Of a DNA stretch of 64,000 nt, positions 59,208-64,000 are shown in pieces. Each line of letters opens with the position of its first letter. Within the stretch, counting starts at the first letter, position 1. The translations under genes were made by a program, and so were the position numbers. This DNA is from an uncultured Acetatifactor sp. (GTDB lineage: Bacteria > Bacillota > Clostridia > Lachnospirales > Lachnospiraceae), in contig CAJUFI010000009.1 in assembly GCA_910585665.1 (NCBI GenBank), positions 20,726-84,725 on the forward strand, read 5' to 3'. The notes under the pieces are model-generated. The model did no database searches, was not told the DNA's origin, and saw only the letters and a list, made by a program, of their open reading frames with translations.

Positions 59208-59816
59208 ATGAATTTCATAAATCAGATATTTAGCGCAGCATTGCAGTTAGGGCTTTTTGCTTCCGTCCCATTTCTTTGGTATGTAATCCGCCACAGAAAA
59301 TGTTCCGGGTTTTTCCGGTGGATCGGACTTAGGAGACCGCCTGTATTTGACAGAAGCCTTTTGGGATTTGGCGCTTTCACCATAGCTGCTTTCCTGGCGG
59401 TTTCCACAGGGATATTGTATTCGCTGAAGGGAGTGGATACAGCGGCATCCAGGTTCGCGGGCATGGGGATGGCCGGACTTCCGTCCGCGCTTGTTTATGC
59501 CTTCATTTCAACCGCACTGTCAGAGGAGATATTGTTCCGGGGCTTCTTGCTGAAGCGTCTGTCCGGTTAGTTCGGTTTCCGGATTGGAAATATGGCGCAG
59601 AGCATCCTTTTCGGATTGCTGCATGGAGCAATGTTCTTTTCGCTGATCGGCATTGTAAAAGCGGCGCTGATCGTAGCCTTCACGGGCCTGATTGCATGGT
59701 GCATGGGCTATGCGGATGAGAGGAGAGCAGACGGCTCTATTCTGCCAGGCTGGATTATCCATGGGACGGCCAACTTATTCTCTGCGGCGGTTTCCATGTT
59801 CTGTATCATGGATTGA
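59208..59816 (+). pseudogene. CPBP intramembrane protease gene with in-frame amber stop
   Basis: The first frame ends in TAG at 59568-59570, but the same frame continues with FGFRIGNMAQSILFGLLHG, the second half of a CPBP (Abi/CAAX protease-like) domain. The conserved motifs are split: EEILFRGFLLKRLSG with the catalytic EExxxR lies before the stop, and HG plus WIIHGTANL after it. Thus a single nonsense change breaks an otherwise full 202-codon gene. ATG after AAGGAGAACAG. Confidence 0.75.
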
Positions 59817-59922
59817 AAAAAGCGGCGGTTTCGTTTTCACGAAGCCGCCGCTTGGGGGAGGATACTTCAATCTTGTCCGGCTCAGTTATTTTTATATTGG
59901 CGAAAATGCTTGAAGTAGCCAT
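59806..59922 (-). CDS. Small protein, probably truncated, running into the terminator
   Basis: A 38-residue ORF with AAGGAGA eight bases before the ATG. MATSSIFANIKITEPDKIE resembles the N terminus of a small Lachnospiraceae protein family, but the C-terminal half (SSPKRRLRENETAAFFN) is encoded by the terminator hairpin, so the gene looks cut short. It follows the nucleoside phosphorylase gene on the same strand. Confidence 0.45.
   Translation of the reverse strand: MATSSIFANIKITEPDKIEVSSPKRRLRENETAAFFNP
59815..59851 (-). terminator. Strong terminator for the leftward phosphorylase operon
   Basis: A 13-bp stem (GCGGCGGTTTCGT with ACGAAGCCGCCGC) around TTTC; on the minus strand it is followed by TTTTTTCAAT. 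Confidence 0.8.
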
Positions 59923-59977
59923 AACCAGTATCTCCTTCCTTCGTGGGATGGTTCCTTTGCAGTTTATTAATGCCTGT

Positions 59978-60742
59978 CTATTGAGAAACGATATATTGAG
60001 CCAATCCGAACGCAATATCAAAGTGCCCTGCATCGTGCTGCGTCCCTTTGACCTGTCCTTCTTTTTGCCTGGCATCCCATTCGGGTGCGTCAAGCAGGTC
60101 GCCGCTGGTAAAGAATGTGTACAGATTCAGTCCTCTGAAATCGCACATGGCCTGGAGGGCGGCGCATTCCATCTCTACCGAGATGCAGCCGTCCGCTTTA
60201 TGTTTTTCAAAGTTATTGACGGTTTCCCGATAGAAAGAGTCAGTGGTCCATGTCCCGCCTTTCACGTAAGGGATTCCGTTTTCCTCCATGAACCGGGCGA
60301 CGATATCCGCATTCCTGACAGTGATATAATCCGATGCGGGTGCATAGTGATAGGAAGTACCCTCATCCCGATAGGCCTGGGTGGGTATCATGACCTTTCC
60401 GTGTGCGATTTCCCTGTTCAGGCACCCTGCGCCGCCGAACACGACATATTTGTCTGTCCTTATCTCTGACAGGCTATCCTCCACCGTGCCGACACATGCG
60501 GGCGCACCTATATAAGTCTTATAAAATGCGAATCTCATTCCCTTATGGTCGATGCAATAAATCGGGATAGAGCCCGTTGCGGACCAGAGGACCCCAATCT
60601 GCCTGCAGTCGTAATTCGCCAGCACAAAGGCTTCGATTACATGTGAAAAAGTCAGGATACACACATCCACCTGGGGCGCATTTTCATTGATGCGCGGGTT
60701 GATGATTGCTGCTGATTGATTGTCAAAAGTCTCTGTTATCAT
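59978..60742 (-). CDS. Nucleoside phosphorylase (uridine/purine type)
   Basis: A 254-residue enzyme, ATG after GGAGGAAAAC on the minus strand. YVVFGGAGCLNREIAHGKVMIP, YKTYIGAPACVGTVEDSL, and CISVEMECAALQAM with the substrate-binding MEC(A) are the marks of the PNP/UDP family. It cleaves nucleosides with phosphate in salvage. The first 25 residues are unlike E. coli Udp. Divergent from the sigma factor region, ending in a strong terminator. Confidence 0.88.
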   Translation of the reverse strand: MITETFDNQSAAIINPRINENAPQVDVCILTFSHVIEAFVLANYDCRQIGVLWSATGSIPIYCIDHKGMRFAFYKTYIGAPACVGTVEDSLSEIRTDKYVVFGGAGCLNREIAHGKVMIPTQAYRDEGTSYHYAPASDYITVRNADIVARFMEENGIPYVKGGTWTTDSFYRETVNNFEKHKADGCISVEMECAALQAMCDFRGLNLYTFFTSGDLLDAPEWDARQKEGQVKGTQHDAGHFDIAFGLAQYIVSQ

Positions 60743-60757
60743 GTTTTCCTCCTTATT

Positions 60758-61186
60758 TTAGTTCCGCATCTGCCCCGCCAGTACCCGGACATGGGCAGAG
60801 AATTTCCGGCCGCGAAAGGAATGCGTCCGTAAATCCTCTGGGGCACTGGACGGGGCAGATGCTGTTTCAAGTTTCAAATTTGCATTGACATTTCTTAGCT
60901 GGACTTGTATAAAAGATGATTTCCGAAACCGTTCCGCACTGTCGAGGGGGTATTCTTTTCGCGCTTCCATGGTAGCAAAAAAAGAACAGCCTTCTTTGCA
61001 AAAATACAAATGTTGGCTGTTTTCATCTATTTCCCGGGATAAGGAATTGTCTACAGATAACTGATGCGAGTCCATAGCAGCTTTTGCTGGATTTCCGGGC
61101 TTTTTCGTATGAACTTTTAATGCCCTCAAGCCATTTACGACATACCAACATATGCGTTCTCTATTACGGGAGAAAACCGTCAGCAT
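60758..61186 (-). other. Stretch with a doubtful ORF
   Basis: A 142-codon frame has LYFCKEGCSFFATMEARKEY, faintly like a YHS-type metal motif, but no start signal, and composition does not look coding. A short match to the MITE end lies at 61041-61069. From 60743 to 61492 I see no gene I can support. Confidence 0.25.
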
Positions 61187-61492
61187 CTACTTGCCCAAGC
61201 GTTCGTGCTGCAACTCGGGAGGGATCTTATATTTACTCTACCGGTACCGTCTCTCAGCAAACACGGCTCTCTGTGACTTTCAAGATAAATATAACGTCTC
61301 CGTCATCGTCTTTTGATTCCGAATTGTGTATGATTATATAGCGTATCTCTATCCTTGTCAAGCTTTTTGCTGAATTTATCGATTTCCCGTCATCCTCTTC
61401 CCAAACCCCGCAAAAAAATATAAAATATTCAAGAAATGACTGTCAGATTTTCGCCCGAAAGTTGTGTATATAAGTGAGGGGGGAGAATTTAT

Positions 61493-62053
61493 ATGGATGA
61501 TAATGGCATAATCCGGCTATATTGGGACAGAAATGACCAGGCCATCAGGGCAACGACCGAAAAGTACGGTCATTACTGCAAAGCCATAGCAAAGAACATA
61601 TTGAACAGCGAAGAAGATGCAGAAGAATGTGTCAACGATACCTACTTAAACGCATGGAACTCGATGCCGACCCACTGGCCTGAACAATTAGCGGCATTCC
61701 TGGGCAAAATCACACGGAATTTGTCGTTTAACAAGTACAGGCACAATCATGCGGAAAAACGGGGCGGCGGTGAGATGGCGCTTGTCTTGGAGGAACTGGC
61801 AGACTGCGTATCAGACGTTGACGATGTAGAGAAGACCATTGACCGTCAAGAGCTGATAAAGGCGATTGATAGATTCGTGAGAAACCTTCCGATAGAAAAA
61901 CGGAACCTGTTTGTCCGCCGCTACTGGTATGCTGATTCGGTTTCGGATATTGCAAGCGGCTCTGGAATGAAGCAGGGAACCGTATCAAAGACGCTGGAAC
62001 GGACGCGGAAACAATTAAAAAGGTATTTGGCAGAAAGAGGTTTTGAGATATGA
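61493..62053 (+). CDS. RNA polymerase sigma factor, ECF-like
   Basis: A 186-residue sigma-70 family protein, ATG after GAGGGGGGAG. Region 2 (YCKAIAKNILNSEEDAEEC, NDTYLNAWNSMP) and region 4 (RRYWYADSVSDIASGSGM, then QGTVSKTLERTRKQLKRYL) are clear; regions 1 and 3 are missing. The next gene overlaps by four bases and encodes a single-helix membrane protein, so the pair looks like sigma factor and membrane regulator. Confidence 0.9.
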   Translation: MDDNGIIRLYWDRNDQAIRATTEKYGHYCKAIAKNILNSEEDAEECVNDTYLNAWNSMPTHWPEQLAAFLGKITRNLSFNKYRHNHAEKRGGGEMALVLEELADCVSDVDDVEKTIDRQELIKAIDRFVRNLPIEKRNLFVRRYWYADSVSDIASGSGMKQGTVSKTLERTRKQLKRYLAERGFEI

Positions 62054-62949
62054 GAAAAGAAGAGTTCTTTGAAATCCTTGGCGAACTTGATGACAAAATA
62101 GTAGTACATGCAAAATCCACCGGGAAGAAGGAACCCCATTGGAAGATATGGGGAGCCATGGCGGCCTGTGTGTGCTTTACGGTGATAGCAGTCGCTTCCT
62201 TTCACATGTTTCAGCCGGATGGATTCCATGCCATGATAGCCGATTACACAGCCCACACCACTGTGCATTACGCCGCCGTCCACATGGAAGAGAAAACCGC
62301 TGTCTATCATGAGGTATCCATTGACAGCAGTAAATTGGAAAAGTACATGGGAGAAGAATATCAACAGGACAAGGACGGAACATGGTACTATCCTGCAGGG
62401 GCAGAGAATTTGAAATATCTACTCAGACAGAACGGTGAAGGAATCCTTTCCCTATGGGTTTTCAGCGATTTTATCGTGGAGGAAGGGGCTTCCTATACCT
62501 ATGGAGACGTTCTGGACACGATTTACGGAGTGGACAGCGCAGAGGATTTCATCAGCATTACCGCCGCCCCATTGGACAGCAATAATACAGATATCGGGAA
62601 AGCAATCCAGGAACAGATAGGCATAAGCGTTTATACAGATCGGAAGGACATGGAGGACTTCTATGACATCATTGTAGATGTGGTATGCTATGGCGCTGAC
62701 AGTGAATCAAAAGGCGATCACAATCGCTTCTCGTACAGCTTTTCCACGGACCAACAGGATAAGCTTACCAGCGGAGAAAGCACCTATGGGACACGGTTCC
62801 TCAAAATCACATTGGCAGACGGCACCACCATAGACAGCTGGAAATATGATGCCTTAGCGGGCTGTTTCTTTGAATACGGTGGCATCTTCACGGAGCCGCT
62901 TTCTGATGAGGATGTGCATAGATTAAACGACATTTTTGACATCAAGTAA
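62050..62949 (+). CDS. Membrane-anchored anti-sigma-like protein
   Basis: A 299-residue protein overlapping the sigma gene. About 35 cytoplasmic residues (EEFFEILGELDDKIVVHAK) precede one membrane helix (IWGAMAACVCFTVIAVASF) and an extracytoplasmic region without a recognised fold. Gene order and topology fit an anti-sigma factor holding the sigma factor until an outside signal arrives. No zinc-binding HxxxCxxC is seen, so it is not of the ZAS type. Confidence 0.65.
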   Translation: MRKEEFFEILGELDDKIVVHAKSTGKKEPHWKIWGAMAACVCFTVIAVASFHMFQPDGFHAMIADYTAHTTVHYAAVHMEEKTAVYHEVSIDSSKLEKYMGEEYQQDKDGTWYYPAGAENLKYLLRQNGEGILSLWVFSDFIVEEGASYTYGDVLDTIYGVDSAEDFISITAAPLDSNNTDIGKAIQEQIGISVYTDRKDMEDFYDIIVDVVCYGADSESKGDHNRFSYSFSTDQQDKLTSGESTYGTRFLKITLADGTTIDSWKYDALAGCFFEYGGIFTEPLSDEDVHRLNDIFDIK

Positions 62950-63065
62950 TCGGATGCCATGCCTTTCCTTCCCGGTCTCTCAAAAGAACGGAAAATCTGA
63001 CGATATAGTATAAGTACCGGGAAGGGGCAACCGAAACGAACCACCGGGAGGAAAGGAGAAAAAGT

Positions 63066-63110
63066 ATGGGACTGTTTTCAAAAAAGCCTGGATAAATGGA
63101 AAAGAGTACC
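63066..63110 (+). pseudogene. Small gene remnant
   Basis: ATG after GGAAAGGAGAAA begins MGLFSKKPG and stops after nine codons; a +1 shift gives a longer frame (INGKEYHHEVESAAPGSEN). It looks like the start of a small gene that was cut when the downstream antitoxin-like sequence was rearranged. Confidence 0.35.
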
Positions 63111-63111
63111 A

Positions 63112-63213
63112 TCATGAAGTGGAGTCAGCTGCTCCTGGTTCTGAAAATCCAGAATCCCTAATCTTATGAATATCCTCAATGGTAAAATCAGGACTGATAA
63201 CCAATGCTTCCAT
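63112..63213 (-). pseudogene. Truncated second copy of the antitoxin
   Basis: 33 codons starting MEALVISPDFTIEDIHKIRD, parallel to MEKPILSPNFTIEDIHKLRE of the intact antitoxin just upstream on the same strand, then diverging and stopping. It begins five bases after the stop of the first copy. Confidence 0.6.
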
Positions 63214-63218
63214 AAGCT

Positions 63219-63392
63219 TTACGCCTTCTGTAATCTTCCATCCTCAATCTCTTTCAGAAATGCTCTTCCACGTTCATTATAATAATTACGTCTTTCCGAT
63301 GGTGTCATATCTTTTGTGCGATAATAATTGTATTCTCTCAATTTATGAATATCTTCGATTGTAAAATTTGGACTTAAAATAGGTTTTTCCAT
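63219..63392 (-). CDS. Antitoxin-like protein of the PIN module
   Basis: A 57-residue protein (below many ORF cut-offs). FTIEDIHKLREYNYYRTKDM, TPSERRNYYNERG, FLKEIEDGRLQ: a short DNA-binding/toxin-wrapping type of antitoxin that I know as a partner of PIN toxins in Lachnospiraceae, by recall. It starts three bases after the toxin gene, so the order is toxin first. Confidence 0.65.
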   Translation of the reverse strand: MEKPILSPNFTIEDIHKLREYNYYRTKDMTPSERRNYYNERGRAFLKEIEDGRLQKA

Positions 63393-63394
63393 AA

Positions 63395-63871
63395 TCATCC
63401 CTCACTTTCCAATAAAACGGTAGGGCTAAGAATATCAATTGGCTTATACCTTGTTAAATTAGTAATCGCCCTTACGCCATGAATTGTTTTAATGTTTACA
63501 ATATGCTTAAAGTTCCATGATATGATACAATTACATTCTGTAACAATTGCCGCTGCTATATGCTGACAATCATCATAGCTTTTATTGGTTAATATCCCCA
63601 TATCAATAATCTTATGTGCAACTGATTCCATTTCATCCGATATATCTAACGTAACAAAATCAATCTGCTGTAATAGTTTCCTTAACTCGCTTCTTTTTGG
63701 TTCTGGACAGTCTGCAATTTCCTCTAACGTCACTGTAGACAAATATACATCATATTTTCCAGCCTTAAACATTTCCCACAACTGCCTTGTATCCGCCATC
63801 TTCTCAGGTACATCCTCTTGTAATAAGTGGCTGATAACTGAGGTATCTAAGTATACCTTTAATTTCCGCAT
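63395..63871 (-). CDS. PIN-domain toxin (RNase)
   Basis: A 158-residue protein. LKVYLDTSVISHLLQ has the first catalytic Asp (residue 9); STVTLEEIADCPE, KSYDDCQHIAAAIV with the DD pair, and CIISWNFKHIVN complete the PIN nuclease site. PIN toxins cut RNA and are kept in check by the adjacent antitoxin. ATG follows AGGAGTG on the minus strand. Confidence 0.85.
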   Translation of the reverse strand: MRKLKVYLDTSVISHLLQEDVPEKMADTRQLWEMFKAGKYDVYLSTVTLEEIADCPEPKRSELRKLLQQIDFVTLDISDEMESVAHKIIDMGILTNKSYDDCQHIAAAIVTECNCIISWNFKHIVNIKTIHGVRAITNLTRYKPIDILSPTVLLESEG

Positions 63872-63949
63872 AGAGCATCACTCCTATTCTGGTAAATTAT
63901 ACTCAATCCTTTAGATTCTGCACAAGATTTAATTTCTCATAATATTCTT

Positions 63950-64000
63950 TAGGAATTGTCGGAAAATAACTGCTGCAATTGCTTCAGGCAAAAGCCCGGA
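63950..64000 (+). mobile_element. Edge of a second MITE-like copy
   Basis: AGGAATTGTCGGAAAATAAC then GCAATTGCTTC and AAAAGCCCGG match the arms of the element at 56412-56620. It runs off the window. The 78 bases before it show nothing. Confidence 0.45.

Noticed and set aside
55483..59570. UAG reassignment in this genome
   Set aside because: Many intact genes end in TAG (for example the genes ending at 6833, 23560, 36000 and 43091) and RF1 is present and complete.
61197..61340. Possible rRNA or small RNA fragment
   Set aside because: No conserved rRNA helix or hairpin with a terminator could be identified by eye.

Overview
The window looks like a chromosome segment of a gut-type Clostridia, most likely Lachnospiraceae. 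The core block rho - rpmE - DUF1385 - prmC - prfA, the use of large serine recombinases instead of tyrosine integrases, a SpoIID-type domain in the phage lysin and a Spo0A-C-like small protein all fit. No rRNA gene is present, so placement at family level is an inference.

Bases 1 to about 36.9 kb are an HK97-type siphovirus prophage whose left end lies outside the window. Order: an ArpU-like late regulator (edge), three promoter-like repeats, HNH nuclease, small terminase, a 7.6-kb DNA-modification and accessory module, large terminase, portal, ClpP-like protease, major capsid, connector genes, major tail protein, frameshifted tail chaperones, tape measure, baseplate genes, SymE-like gene (minus strand), holin, SpoIID-amidase-LysM lysin, two large serine recombinases and a repressor. 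The modification module sits between the two terminase genes and is flanked by 19-bp direct repeats. It holds a ParB-like protein, two tandem Mom-like (GNAT-type adenine modification) genes, two tRNA-like RNAs with glycine-type acceptor stems and a closed anticodon arm, a PAPS-reductase-like ATP pyrophosphatase, a zinc-ribbon protein and a ParB-methylase fusion with a degraded catalytic motif.

Two AT-rich cargo islands interrupt the GC-rich tail operon. Island 1 (16.84-20.56 kb), between tail chaperones and tape measure, has an array of inverted repeats, its own promoter, a type II restriction-modification pair (D12 methylase, HNH nuclease) and a caspase-like protease plus TIR-like protein, resembling type IV Thoeris. 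Island 2 (23.93-26.43 kb) has an unrecognised helical protein and a protein with a D-x12-ExK signature suggesting a PD-(D/E)xK nuclease.

From 36.9 to 41 kb lie a histidine phosphatase, a prenyltransferase-like gene, a J-domain gene broken at a C7 tract, and remnants of macrodomain and flavin reductase genes. From 41.07 to 46.39 kb is a second mobile element with a TnpW-like gene and three tandem serine recombinases, followed by a 3' fragment of an S8 peptidase gene. From 46.7 kb on is host core: a sugar-binding lipoprotein, chemotaxis receptor, Rho with a repetitive insert, L31, DUF1385, PrmC, RF1 (3' end triplicated as 57-bp repeats), a P-loop protein, MATE transporter, DUF4405 protein, a CPBP protease gene with an amber stop, nucleoside phosphorylase, a sigma/anti-sigma-like pair and a PIN toxin with duplicated antitoxin.
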